Shown here in pieces: positions 34,800-46,811 of a stretch of DNA of 64,000 nucleotides. A program made the translations under genes and the position numbers. The DNA lies in NCBI GenBank assembly GCA_036250195.1, contig JAVHZZ010000003.1, positions 346,210,875 through 346,274,874 on the forward strand. The letters run 5' to 3'. The number at the start of each line of letters is the position of its first letter. Position 1 is the first letter of the stretch. The stretch is from Mixophyes australis. Taxonomy: Eukaryota > Chordata > Amphibia > Anura > Limnodynastidae. The notes beneath the pieces are model-generated. The model had not been told where the DNA came from, did not search any database, and saw only the letters and a list, made by a program, of their open reading frames with translations.

Positions 34800-36179
34800 G
34801 AAACCTCACAGCACAGGTCTGCATAGGGAAGTATGCATACAATCGCACTATAGACACGCATATTTTACGGTAAAAAAGAAACGTAGTCCAATTCTACATG
34901 GGCCCTAACAGTATTCAGAGACGTGATAGGGGAACTCCACCATCAGAGAATTCCATTGTCCAGGCAGATGTGTTTATTTTCAATGCCCTTGGAAACAAGA
35001 ACAATTGTGCTCATATCATTGCATTGGATATAATTGTGTCTACATGGCAGATATGTCGCCTTATCTGAGAGGAATGAAAATAAAATAAATCTCTCTGGAC
35101 AAAAAAATCATGTTTTATTGAAAAAAGAAAATATGAGCTCTCTCGTGAATGCCTGTTTATTTTTAGTTAGCTATTAACAAAAGTTATTATATTTATTCCT
35201 CCTTTTTTTCTTTTTTTATAGGAAGACAAAAGTACATGCATGTTATTCTTTTGTGCAGGAGAAATCAATACTAGTATTAGGTCTGAGATGTAGTAGTTTA
35301 TAGTAATTGCAGCAAACTTTGGAGTGTTGTAATCTAATTATCTCTAGCCATAGTTACACATTAGCAATTGCAAATCAAGTTAAAACACTCATCACATGAT
35401 CATTAAAACATGACTCAGAAATGCAATTACGTTCAGTGTCACATTGTATTGTACAAGTTAGAAAAATGCTTTAATCATAAAACAAAAAAACAACTATGTA
35501 CTGTGGGTGGGCAACACTTTGTGAACTAGCAGTAGTGATGCCATACTGCCCCCACAATTGGTCACAGTACTCCCAGCAGCTGCTCATGCTGCAGTCGGTG
35601 AGTGGAAACCAGCACAGCTAACAGCAGGATATGGTGCGATTGGACATCCTGTCCCCCTGTAACAGGGTTGGATAACACAGTTAAATCCATGCACAGTGGG
35701 GAAGGACATCAAATCCTAGGAGGTTGTTGTGCTAACATGATATTAAAACCAAGCACATAATTAGACATTTGTGGACACCATAGCAAAATTTTGTAAAGGT
35801 CCCCATGTACTGAAGCTCCCTCTACTGGTCAGTCTGTGGCTGATATTATATTAACCAATTGGAAACAGACAACACAGTAAACCAAACACAGGATCCTTTT
35901 GGAAGACTGATCACCAGAGGAAGCTTCAGTAAGTCACAGGAGGTTAAAAAATTGTCTGCTGCTCCACTGCTGTGGCACGAGGCTCTAACAGTCGAGGTGA
36001 AGCCTTATGAAGCAGCTGTACCCTCAGATACTATGTTAGATCTACCCCTGGTTACAGCACCTCTCATGCCCAGTCACACTCTGACTGCCACTCATGCTGG
36101 ATTTATGACAAGAAGAAGGAAACAACTGTAAAACAGAGATGACATTAAAATATAATTCCACTTTATATGTGATATGGGT
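34800..36179. other. Intron sequence, nothing recognised
   Basis: About 1.4 kb of AT-rich intron. Nothing supported. Confidence 0.3.
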
Positions 36180-36535
36180 CTGCATATTATATTGGGCACC
36201 GGATAAGAGGTGTTAAACCAGGTAACAGGCATGTGGTCTGCATGCTAAACTTGGCATTGGATATTGGTCTGCATAAACTGGGCACCAGATTTGGGTCTGC
36301 ATTAAAAACCAAGCACCAAGCAGCAGATAAGAAATCTGAATATTAAACTGGGGACCTGATAAGGGCTCTGAATATGGAGCTGGGCAGCAGATATTGGTCT
36401 GTGTTTTAAACTGGGTACCAGAGAAGAGGTTTGATTATGGATTTTTATATTAGCCTGGGTACCAGATATGAGTCTGCATTTTAGACTTGGATTTAGATAT
36501 AGCTTAGCATATCAGACTGGGCACAATATATGGCA
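36180..36535. repeat. Decayed minisatellite, unit about 31 bp
   Basis: Roughly eleven irregular repeats of a unit like AAACTGGGCACCAGATATGG plus GTCTGCATATT. Examples start at about 36245, 36275, 36343, 36375 and 36407. Units differ by substitutions and indels, so the array is old. Confidence 0.7.
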
Positions 36536-36594
36536 AAACTTTATATACCTGGCCCAATAAATTACTTAACTTTATATATTGGGCACAAAGGGAG

Positions 36595-36628
36595 TCAGAA
36601 GAGGGGAGCAAGCGCTCCCCTCTTCTGA
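36595..36628. other. Perfect 15-bp-stem hairpin
   Basis: TCAGAAGAGGGGAGC (36595-36609), loop AAGC, then GCTCCCCTCTTCTGA (36614-36628). It sits exactly where the L2 fragment at 36629 begins. Confidence 0.75.
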
Positions 36629-37350
36629 GGAGGAGCGAGGTGATGAGAGCGAGCATGGAGAGAGGGTTAAGTGGAAGGCTGGTAGGCTTTGAGGAAGAGA
36701 TGAGTCTTTAGTGCTCGTTTGAAGGAGCACAAGTTAGGGGACAAACGGATGGAGCGTGGGAGGTCATTCCAGTGCAGAGGGGCAGTTCAGGAGAAGTCTA
36801 GAATTCTGGAGTGGGATGAGGTGATCAGAGTGGAGGAGAGGCGATGGTCATTGGCCGATCGCAGGGACCAGGTGGGAGTGTGGATGGAGAGGAGATTGGA
36901 GATAATAGGGACAGTAGAGTGGAGGAGAGCCTTGTAGGTGAGGGTAAGAAGTTTAAAAATGATTCTGTAGGGGAAGGGGAGCCAGTGTAGGACAAGGCAG
37001 AGAGGGGAGGCAGAAGAGGAGCAGCAAGAAAGAAAGATAAGCAACGCAGCCACATTGAGTATAGAACAAAAGAGGGCAAGGTGAGAGCGGGGGAGGCCGG
37101 TGAGAAGTTTACAGTAGTCAAGCCGGGAAATGATAAGCACATGGATAATAGTTTTGGTTGCTTCCTGAGATAGGAAGGGCCGGATGCGGGCGATGTTGCG
37201 TAGTTGGAAGTGACAGGATTGGGCAAGGGATTGAATGTGGGGGGCAAAAGAGAGGGAGGAGTCGAGGGTGACGCCCAGGCAGCGGAGTTGGGGGACAGAA
37301 AAGATGGTGGAATTGTTAACAGTGATGGAGAGATCCAGATGGGATGAGGA
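36629..37350 (-). pseudogene. L2-type LINE 3' fragment (second subfamily)
   Basis: Minus-strand translation 37140-36787 gives MLIISRLDYCKLLTGLPRSH, FLSCCSSSASPLCLVLHWLP and FKLLTLTYKALL, the C-terminal reverse transcriptase region of L2-group LINEs. Just upstream, the frame of 36825-37529 encodes a SITVNNSTIF...SFAPHIQS-like segment. It is distinct in sequence from the copy at 6418. At about 37350 it passes directly into a Tc1 fragment. Confidence 0.8.
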
Positions 37351-37351
37351 C

Positions 37352-37679
37352 TTATCAGCAGGATACTACTCCCTGTCACCCTGCAAAAATTGTTCAGCAG
37401 TGGTTTGAGGAACATGACAAAGAGTTCAAAGTGCTGACTTGGCCTCCCAATTCCCCAGATCTCAATCCGATCAAGCATCTGTGGGTTGTGCTGGATAAAT
37501 AAGTCTGAGCCATGGAGGCCCCACCTCACTTAAAGGATCTGCTGCTAACATCTTGGTGCCAGATACCACAGGACACCTTCAGAGGTCTTGCGGAGTCCAT
37601 GTCTCGACGGGTGAGAGCACAAGGAGGACATGCACAATATTAGGCAGGTGGTTTTAGTGTTGTGGCTGACTGGTGTATA
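37352..37679 (+). pseudogene. Tc1-like transposase 3' fragment with right terminal repeat
   Basis: TGGCCTCCCAATTCCCCAGA and TCTCAATCCGATCAAGCATC encode the WPPNSPDLNPIKHLW-type end of a Tc1-group transposase. The right end, GGTGGTTTTAGTGTTGTGGC and TGACTGGTGTA, matches the terminal repeat of the reverse-oriented copy at 42852. The 5' part is missing. Confidence 0.75.
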
Positions 37680-37853
37680 GCCCATTGTATTGCACACATG
37701 CTGAGCCATATCTAGTGTCATATTTGTGCTGGCTTCTATATACTGGACATATTTGTTACAAAAGTGCATCTAGAGGGTGCCCTACTAGCTGTACACGGAA
37801 CAGGAGCTAAAGCAGGAAGCAGCTGCACAGCATTATGTATTCAGTTCCAGCTC

Positions 37854-38150
37854 AGTCATCATCATCATCATCATCTATTTATATAGCGTAACTAATTCTG
37901 CAGAGCTGAACAGACAACGCACATTGGAGTGTACAGTCTAAATTTCCTAACATACACATATACTTACCGTTAGAAACTAGGGTCAATTTAATAGATGCTA
38001 ATTAACCAACCAGAATGTTTTTCGAATGTGGGAGTAAACTCACAACCCACGCAAACACAGGGAGAACATACAAACTCCACACAGATAAGGCCATGGTCAG
38101 GAATCAAACTCATGACCCTAGTCCTGTGAGGCAGAAGTGCTAACCACTAA
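37854..38150 (-). mobile_element. tRNA-derived SINE
   Basis: Minus-strand copy with (ATC)n tail, TTTATATAGCGTAACTAATT, the GGGAGAACATACAAACTCC core and the head end AGAAGTGCTAACCACTAAG. Parts of the core are deleted. Confidence 0.8.
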
Positions 38151-38734
38151 GTCAGTGAACATATAGCAATGTAACACACTGGAGGAAAGATGCAGGTATG
38201 AGCTACAGCAGTATCTTTGTTTGATGCAGTCATTTACCTGCTCTGCAACTACAGTAAAAAAAATAAGCAAAATGAAGAAAACAATGGCAGTCTGTGATAT
38301 GGGTTCTGTGTTCATGATCTGGCATGTGGATGACAGTAAGAGATGTCCGCACATTAGATCAACTATGTTCACTTCCACCCAAATATAAAGGAGTGGAAAT
38401 TTAAAAAGTACTACAGAGGAACATCATCACACCAAGATCTCCTGGAAAACCATCTCAGTTCTGCTGCTGGACCCAGTGAGCTGTCATTGCTGTTGCTATC
38501 TCTGTTCCCCTTTGGTGACCTCCGTGGCATCCTTGTTGCCACAACTTCTGTGTACATGGGGAACAAGTGTCCCGACTCTGTGTCCAGCCGTGAGCATGAT
38601 GACAAACACATATACGGGGCATACAGCTACTCCTAACTGGCGGATATTCACAAGAGTGCATGTGTAGAACCAGATTCAGTTAAGATAAACCATGGTCATG
38701 CCAGCAGGGGCAATCTTTATCATCTGTTTAATGT
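38151..38734. other. Intron sequence, nothing recognised
   Basis: A donor-like CAG|GTAAAT occurs on the minus strand near 38235 with a pyrimidine tract before it, but the implied exon is only 11 bp and matches nothing. Confidence 0.3.
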
Positions 38735-38820
38735 TATTGCATGATACTTATTTGTATTATGAAAACCTCAATGTCCATCGCTATGCAATATGTTGGCACT
38801 TTATAAATAAAGGATAATAA
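38735..38820 (+). mobile_element. LINE/SINE 3' tail fragment
   Basis: AATATGTTGGCACTTTATAA and ATAAAGGATAATAACA at the right end resemble the L2-type tail. Short and diverged. Confidence 0.45.
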
Positions 38821-39039
38821 CAAGAAGTTGCTGGTAATGTAAAATTGCACTTGCCGCTGGTCCAGCAGTCACCATGTGGACTTCCCCACTATCACCTCTC
38901 TACAGGCCCATATTTTGTCTAAACCCAGCCCTGACCATAAGTCAGGGTGTGCTGCATCCAGCTTCTAATTGGTCACCAACTGGTAGCCAGGCGGTGCTCA
39001 CGCTAACCTTTCTCAAATATTCCTGGGTATTCCTGCTGC

Positions 39040-39245
39040 ATAATGCTGGTTTGCTGCTACTGGTTTAAAACTTCTATTGCTGGCATAATATGGCCAATAC
39101 TGATGGCATATAGCTGGGCAACTACTATTGGCATACACATACTGCTGGCATATTATTCAGTATTACCATTGGTGGCATATCACTGGACATCACTAATACT
39201 GTGCATGCTACTGACAAACCTCTACTACTATGGGCATATTTCTGG
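39040..39245. repeat. Decayed short tandem repeat, unit about 23-25 bp
   Basis: Irregular recurrence of TACTGCTGGCATATTA-like words (near 39070, 39105, 39130, 39170 and 39225), mixed with ACTATTGG and CACTGG variants. Too diverged for exact borders. Confidence 0.45.
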
Positions 39246-40385
39246 AATTAATGCTAGTGATATAAATAATGGGGTGTTGTATCAGAGGTGGGAGGAGAGT
39301 CATTTTACACTTCACCTCTGCCAGCAAGAAAGCTAGGATCGTGCTAGGTCCTACCTACCATCATTTTAAAAAGCAAAAATCAGTTCACAAACAAGCGCCT
39401 CCATGATATGCACAAATCACACCTATATCTGTCCAATCCACACCCCATATTATCACAATGCCACACCCCTTTCTGGGACTAAACCACCGATGGGATAGGT
39501 GGTTTAAAATCGACACTAATGGCCGTAGGTTGGATTTTAGAATGTCAAAATCGCAGGTTAATACATATGGTGACTTTGCACATAAAATCTCCAGTGATCT
39601 TGAGCGATTTAAAATCGCTGAAACAAATCACAGCCTGATACATTTACCCGCTAAAGTGAAACCTGTCTGTTGTAGTGACCCTGTATTGTACAAGCAGCGA
39701 TTACATAAATCAAAGAGAAAAACATTAACATATAATTTCCTTTTTGCAACATTAATTAGAGATTAATACTATGTCTAATGTCTACTGGCTTGAACTGGTA
39801 TAGGACTATTATATCATGTTTCTATGTTACTAAATCTTTCTCAAAGACTGCATTGAAAAAAACAAACATCATTTAAGCCAGTGTAGCAAAGCATGTGACA
39901 GACATGTGAATGCTCCCAGGAATTAAAGAACCACTGAACTCCAAAATGATTGTTTTGATGCTTCGATCATGAAGGTCACTGGAAGTGCAAAACTGACAAA
40001 ACCAAAGCCATGAGTTTGTGGTGCAAGATAGGAGCATTTGCAGAGGAGCAAAAGTTGCCACCAAGACTTGGGAGATGTGTGTGTTCTTTTCTATGTACGT
40101 AGCAGGCACCTAGTTTTGCGAAACATCCAAAACGCAAGATTTTATTTTGCAGAGCAAGATGACTGAAATTAGACAAGTGGGTGGAGCGGGGGTCCCTTGC
40201 TTTGCAGAAGGAAGCACAGATGTTTTACTCCACAAAAACAATTAAACGTTGCATCAATTCGGAGCTGGTGTAGATTGGGTCTTCTCCTTTACTTTTAATA
40301 TGATGGGTTTTGCACCGTCCACAAGTGCATTTCTAGGTGTACTTTACCCAACAAAAAAAAAAAAGCTTACAAAAGGACCTCATAG
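39246..40385. other. Intron sequence with a possible CR1-like end
   Basis: The words ATATCATGTTTCTATGTTAC near 39812-39831 resemble a CR1-type LINE 3' end, and TGATACATTTACCCGC near 39637 resembles a MITE end. Neither is long enough to define an element. Confidence 0.3.
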
Positions 40386-40667
40386 TGGCCGGAATGTCCG
40401 GGAGATTCCCGAATTTCTGGGAGTCCTCACGGACTACCAGGAGAGCAGGGCAACCTCCCCGTTCCTAATGACCCCCTCAATAGTAACGTTGCGGGGGCGT
40501 GGCTTAGGATGTGAATCAAGCGTCATGCCCTGCTATAATTGGTCAGATAGTGTGATTGATGTTTAGGGGGAGGGGCCAAAAAAATGCGACCTGCAGGGCC
40601 CCGCCCTCAACACACACACACTTTCCCACGATCTCCCGGAGCAGTCCTTGCCAAAGTTGGCAAGTAT
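40386..40667. mobile_element. hAT-like element of the CTCCCGGA family (simple form)
   Basis: GGCCGGAATGTCCGGGAGAT at the left, GGGAGAGGGGC-type centre, and CCAAAGTTGGCAAGTAT at the right. It corresponds to the right half of the composites at 32407 and 54183. The left terminal repeat is missing. Confidence 0.65.
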
Positions 40668-41006
40668 AATGTTTAGGATTAATTTAAGCCATAAATGAGT
40701 ATAAACTGAGAAGTATTTTAATAGAAGAATAGACTGGTTTAACTGTTTGCACTTCTACTTTGTGGAGGCATCTTCCAAGGACACAGAGTAGGAAAGTACC
40801 TTGAAATACGTTGGTGGACGATCTATACGCACTGTTCAAAACTCTAGGCGGTTGCGGTACTCAACTTGTGCACTGTATAAGTGAGATCCACTGACTGCTC
40901 TGTTACATCATAACCTGTCACTCTGCTGCAGAAGGATGATGAACACTACAACTAATTCATGTATTATTTCATGTATATCATTCAGCTCAGTAATACCCAG
41001 ACTTTG

Positions 41007-41011
<5 letters not shown>

Positions 41012-41080
<69 letters not shown>
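41012..41080. repeat. (TA)n(TG)n microsatellite
   Basis: TA run of about 20 units passing into about 15 TG units. Confidence 0.95.
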
Positions 41081-41082
<2 letters not shown>

Positions 41083-41829
41083 ATATTGTGGCTTTACCTG
41101 CTCTTTAACCCTTCAGTATCAGAATAATGAACCATTTCTCACCATCAGTGTCTCACTTCGTCACATAGGGGTACAGCTGCACCTGCATGGCCACAGGGAT
41201 TTCTTTTTTTAATTGTAAATGTTTTGAAAAATATCATAAAATTGTTCTTTGATACAGGAAATGAAAAACCTTTTTTTTAAATCTGAAAACATGTAGAACA
41301 ACATCAGCAAGACTGCGGGGCATTTAGTGGAAGCAGGCCTATTGTTTAATGGAAGGAAGTTCAACATGTCTGATTCTTATCATCATCAAATTCCTGCATA
41401 CTAAGGAAATATCCCGAGATGAATTTAAAAAAAAAATGTTTTTTTCGTATTTGCTGGAACAAATCTGCCTGGTTGCAGTACATTTGGTATACAGTGTTTT
41501 TAGGTTCCTTTTAGCTGTAGTGTTGTGTTTGGAGCCATCATACAATCATACCACAGTTGTATAGTACAGTAGCAGCTACGACATTCTTGTTAACACAAAT
41601 GTATTTATTTTTAGTGTAAAGCTCATACACAGAGTAGTAAATGATAATTAATTTCATATTTTACATTTCATCTCCTAGAATACTGCTCAACGGAGCCCTA
41701 CATCCTGTATGTCTTCATTAAGTCCTGAGAGAAAGAGGATATTGAAGGTACCGTTACATCATGTCTTATATTTTAAAGTTTTAATTTATTTGTATATAAA
41801 AAGCATCACAGTTAAAATCACTACCATCT
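41081..41829. other. Intron sequence, nothing recognised
   Basis: No supported feature before the Tc1 relic. Confidence 0.3.
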
Positions 41830-42852
41830 GAGAAGACTTGACAATACTGTAAGTGGCGAGGTGGGGCCTCCATGGCTTGGACTTGTGTTTCCAGAACATC
41901 CCACAGATGAGATGTTGGGAATTTGGAATTTGGAGGCCTTGAATTCTTTATCATGTTCCTCAAGCCAGTCCTGAACAATTTGTGGCAGGGCGCATGATTG
42001 TGCTGAAAAAGGCTGCTACCATCATCGAATACCATTGCCATGAAGGGGTGTACTTGATCTGCAACAATGTTTAAGTAGGTGGTACGTGTCAAAGTGACAT
42101 CCACAATAATGCCAGGACCCAAGGTTTTCCAGCAGAACATTACCCGTAGCATCACACTGTCTCCGCCGGCCCGCCTCCTTCCCATAGTGCTTCCTGGTGC
42201 CATCTCTTTCCTAGGTACACATGCACCCGGCCGTCCACATGATGTAAAAGAAAACGTGATTTCTCAGACCAGGCCACCATCTTCCAATGTTCCAGCATCC
42301 AGGTCTGGCGACACTGTGCCCATTGTTGGAGCTTTTGGTGGTGGACAGGGGTCAGAACGGGCACTCTGACCGGTCTGCGGCTATGCAGACCGTACTGTGT
42401 GTTCTGACAGCTTTCTATCATGGCCAGCATTAACTTTTTTGGAAATTTGGGCTACGGTAGCTCTTCTGAGAAAGTTAACTAGACAGGCTAGCCTTCCTTC
42501 CCCATGCGCATCAATGAGCCTTGGGCGCCCATGACCCTGTCGCCTGTTCACCGGTTGTTCTTCCTTGGACCACTTTTGACAGGGACTAGCCACTACATAA
42601 TGGGGACGCCCCACAAAACCTGCCGTTTTGGAGATGCTCTGACCCAGTCATCTAGCCATCACAATTTAGCCCTTGTCAAAGTCGCTCAGATCCTTACTCT
42701 TGCCCATTTTACCTGCTTCCAACACATCAAGTTCAAGAACTGACTGTTCACTTCTGGCCTAATATAACCCACCCTTTGACAGGTGTCATTGTAACAAGAT
42801 AATCAATCTTATTCACTTGTCAGTGGTTTTAATGTTGTGGCTGATCGGTGTA
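41830..42852 (-). pseudogene. Tc1-like transposase relic, minus strand
   Basis: Three overlapping minus-strand frames carry the transposase in order. 42614-42381 encodes the N-terminal helix-turn-helix region (RRQGHGRPRLIDAHGEGRLA). 42430-42152 encodes the first part of the catalytic domain (TPVHHQKLQQWAQCRQTW...VAWSEKSRF). 42203-41781 encodes its end (DDGSSLFQHNHAPCHK, then LRNMIKN). At least two frameshifts separate them. The first two catalytic Asp positions look lost (SEKS and HNHAP in place of the usual D-containing motifs). The 5' terminal repeat is at the right edge (GGTTTTAATGTTGTGGCTGA, TCGGTGTA). The 3' end is truncated near 41830. Confidence 0.88.
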
Positions 42853-42912
42853 TGTATGTATGTATGTATGTATGTATGTATGTATGTATGTATGTATGTA
42901 TGTATGTATATA
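42849..42912. repeat. (TGTA)n microsatellite grown from a Tc1 end
   Basis: About 15 TGTA units start directly at the GGTGTA terminus of the Tc1 relic. The minor open frame rich in Met-Tyr-Val-Cys is an artefact. Confidence 0.9.
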
Positions 42913-43770
42913 TAATGATAGAATTAACCAGTTTAATTTATTTGCACTGCAACTTGGCTCCTCCAGCTACATCTCGGCAGACTCATTTCTAGGTGTGGTC
43001 CTGAATTTACTCACTCATTTATTACATATGTTGAAACTTGGAATGATGAAATTGCTAACAGGCAGAGCTATTGTACTGCATTCTGTGTTTATCTGTTAAT
43101 GCAGAAGAACATGTCAACACAGGAAAAGGCTTTGTGTTGGACAAGCACCAATTAATTAAAAAAAAAACTAGGTTAGTACAATTAAGATGATTTTTTTTTA
43201 AATATATCAAACAAAGGCTAATGAATAACTATGAAGATTCCTTAAGATTTGGAGTAAGAGGGTAAAGCAATATTATTCCCGAAAAATACTCTGTTTTGCA
43301 CTGTTATAACTGTGTGCAAATATAACAATATTCCTCAGGTCATTACAGAGGTGCGTAAAAATATTTTACTACTAAACAAATATTCTAATATTACTTTTTG
43401 TGCTGCAGTATTAGAACGAACATTAAAGGGGCTGAACATCCCTGTCATCCTGGTTACACTATAGAGGATGTACAACTACTTTAAAGATACAATTCTGGAT
43501 ACATTTATAGGTCTGTGTTTTATGCCTGTAAGAAACAAATGTAAATTCATTTATTCTTTATTATATAAGCCATTGGGTATTGATTTACGTATTTATGTTC
43601 TTTGACGACTGCTGTGATTGTCTATCTCTTGTTTCTGAGCAATTCTTTTCTTATGCATAGGACAAAAAGTAAACTTGGAACCATGGATATATCTACTGTG
43701 TTACATACTGACTCACATTAGTCAGAAACACAATCTGTTTCCAAATCATATTACATGTATCTAAGAAACA
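42913..43770. other. Intron sequence, nothing recognised
   Basis: AT-rich. No element or exon found. Confidence 0.3.
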
Positions 43771-44066
43771 TTATTATTACCATTTATTTATATAGCGCCA
43801 TTAATTCCGCAGCGCTGTACAGAGAACTCACTCACATCAGTCCCTGCCCCATTGGAGCTTACAGTCTAAATTCCCTAATACACACACATACTAGGGTCAA
43901 TTTGTTAGCAGCCAATTAACCTACCAGTATGCTCTTGGAGTGTGGGAGGAAACCCACGCAAACACGGGGAGAAAATACAAACTCCACACAGATAAGGCCA
44001 TGGTCGGGAATTGAACTCATCACCCCAGTGCTGTAAGGCAGAAGTGCTAACCACTGAGCCACCAGA
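43771..44066 (-). mobile_element. tRNA-derived SINE, near full length
   Basis: Minus-strand copy: TTATTATTACC tail, TTTATATAGCGCCATTAATT, CACATCAGTCCCTGCCCC, TGTGGGAGGAAACCCACGCA core, and the head AGTGCTAACCACTGAGCCAC. Confidence 0.88.
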
Positions 44067-45599
44067 CTATGCTCCTATCTCAAAGAAGACACTCATAAGC
44101 TTCCACACTGACCACTGCAGCTGTCTTATTACTGGTATTCTCCTAACCGCAGTTTCACCCCCATAATCCAAAAATGCAGCGACAGTAGATGGGCCCTGGT
44201 AAATTAATTTTTTTTAGATTCATACTTTACCTGCCGTCCTCGGGGCAGTAATAACGTATTCATGAGTATTACTGAGGCTGTGACTATCCAATGACAGACG
44301 CATGTTCGCTGCCTCCCAGGTGCCTCGCCTGGCTATAGTAGCGAAAGTGTCACAGTACATAATTTACTATGTACAAAAACTATAACTTCACAGCAGTTAG
44401 TTTTGTGTAAATGTGAATGGTCACTTTCACTTTTGGATTTGCCCCCCTGGGAATACTGATCATTCGGGATTCAGTCGTGTATTAAGCAGGACAGTAAGGG
44501 GATATTGAACTATTTTAGTATTAGGTAACACATTTACATTATTAAAATATTTATTTTATTGGTATAAATACACATTTAAATGCGCTATCCTTCATATAAC
44601 CTGTCTAGATAGTGCAATGTGTCCCAGTGAAAGCATTGTGGGGAAGAAAGATGCTCTATGACTACCCGCTGCCCCAGGAAGCTCATTTACATATAGATAG
44701 TTTTATTCCTTGGATTCCGGTGTAATAGGATCCGCATTCCTGTGTCTAGTCCGCATAAGGACGCTGCTTTGCAATATTTGATAATGTTATTAACTGCTCT
44801 TTTATATAAAGGTAACTTGTATTTTATATTTAGCTGTCCTTTAATAAAATAATGTTTTGTAGCAATATTCACCATTGTTAGGAGCTCCTGCACTGTGGAC
44901 AAGTATACAGACATCTGCCTTGCTGGAGCTCCTGTCTTCCATCTTCCCCAGACTCCCCCTTGTTTTCCTTATGTGAATGTTCTAATCTGTGATAACACAA
45001 TGTAATATAAAAGTCCATCCCAGTACATCACACTACTTTATGCCTGGGAAGTATGAGGGAGCCCATGATATAGAGAATCCGGCACTTATACATATGGAAG
45101 TCACACTGCTGGAATGTGTGGGAAAAGTCGTCACTGCTCAAAAACACTATTACATTAGATTCATACTCTTATCTCATCTGCAAAATAAGATGTGGGATGT
45201 GTGAGGAAACTAAGTGGGCAAATCCTTGTATCATCACCTACCCATAATTCATCTCACCGACATCTCCCTACACTCTGTGAGTCCTTTGCTCCCAAAACCG
45301 GTTCATACTTTACTTTACTTTCCCTCATCTCAGGTCAAAGCTCCATCAAACAAATACAGATATTACTCCACACAACAAAAGCTTTCTGTTAGTTGGGACA
45401 ATCCTCTATAAAGACTTTTACCTAAAAAAATAAAATAAAAATTGTATCGACTATTTTGAGGGAATAGGCTTCTCGGCAGACATGGATGTATGCAAACAGT
45501 ATAGGGAGAAAGGTATAGGTAGATATGTTATAATGAACTGTAGTGTAATATATAAAATAAGTCACATAGGTCATTACAGGTATTTACCTCCATCAATAA
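44067..45599. other. Intron sequence, nothing recognised
   Basis: About 1.5 kb. A donor-like site near 44230 (minus strand) has no protein match behind it. No clear repeat was recognised. Confidence 0.3.
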
Positions 45600-46811
45600 C
45601 AGAAAAATAGAGTGACAGCTACAGATTAGTGAGCCTGGCATCAGTAACAGGGAAATTAATGGAAATATAGCTGAAAGAAAGAGTTGTAGAATATCTGAAA
45701 TCCAGTGATTCAGAAAATCCCAAGAAGCACAGATTTACTGTGGGAAATCGTGTCAGAGAAATCTAATTGTTTTTGACTGGCTGACTAAGGTTAATAGATC
45801 AAGATCTACCTGTAAATCTAGCTTATCTAGCTTAGTAACGCCTTTGACACTGTCCAACATCAAAAACTGATAAATAAAATGGAATGTTATGGATTAGATT
45901 CAAAGGCAGTTGAGTGGATATGATACTGATTGAAGGATAAATGACAGACAGATGAAAGTAATGTCATACATTCAGAAGAGAGAAGGTACCATTGGAGTAC
46001 CCCAAGGATCTGTACTTGGACGGCTCTCTTTAATATCTTCATTTGTGACATTACCATTGGTATTAAAGGGAAAGTATGCCATTTTGCAGATGACACAAAG
46101 ATATATAACGGAGTAGACACAACTATGGAGGAATGGGTGAACAAAATAATTTATAATCTAAATTGATCAATGGCAATAAGTGCTAAATCTTGGGTTTCAA
46201 AGACTAAATATAATATTACTGACCCAAAGATGTCAACTACAGAGGTAGAAAGGGATCTAGGAGTCATTACTTCAGGTGACCTTGATGCTAGGTTGCATAG
46301 GTAAAGGAAGCCACTATACAGGTCATTGGTAAGACCAGACATAGAATAATACGGTGTTCAGTTCTGGAGGCTATAACTCCAGCTAGATGTAAAAAAGACT
46401 GTGTAGAGTAGGACTACTAAAATGGCGCATGGTCCTATCCCAAACCCTACCATAAAAGGCACACAGATTTCAATATGTATAGATTGGAGCACAGAAGGGA
46501 GAGAGGGGGTGTTAGTAGCTATCAAACATATCAAGGATCTTAACAAGGTACAAAAGGAAAGTATTGTACAGAGGAAGAGAATTATGAGATCCCAAGAAAT
46601 GTTAGGAAGAACTACTTTACTGAAATAGATAGGTGATCGAGGATAAAACAGTATGGTCATTTAATCATGCTTGGGATAGACTTCAGGTTATACTACATCT
46701 GAAAAAGTTAAAGATCAAATAGGGTCTGCATTTTTTTTAGGAATAAAAATGGGCATACTAGTCTGGTTGTGTGGTTCTTATCTACTGTAATATTCTATGT
46801 GTCTATGTAAC
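45600..46811 (+). pseudogene. CR1-type LINE relic, reverse transcriptase part
   Basis: Plus-strand peptides in changing frames follow a CR1-like reverse transcriptase. [10 protein letters not shown] is encoded at 45991-46020 and FADDTKIYNGVD at 46083-46118, with the FADD catalytic motif at 46083-46094. Further on, GVQFWRL appears near 46354. The 3' end carries ATTCTATGTGTCTATGT (46792-46808), which resembles the ATTCTATG-type terminal repeat of CR1 elements. Stops and indels are frequent, and the 5' border is approximate. Confidence 0.78.

Noticed and set aside
36825..37529. 234-codon minus-strand frame
   Set aside because: A fusion of antisense Tc1 fragment sequence with an L2 fragment across an element junction at about 37350; not a gene.
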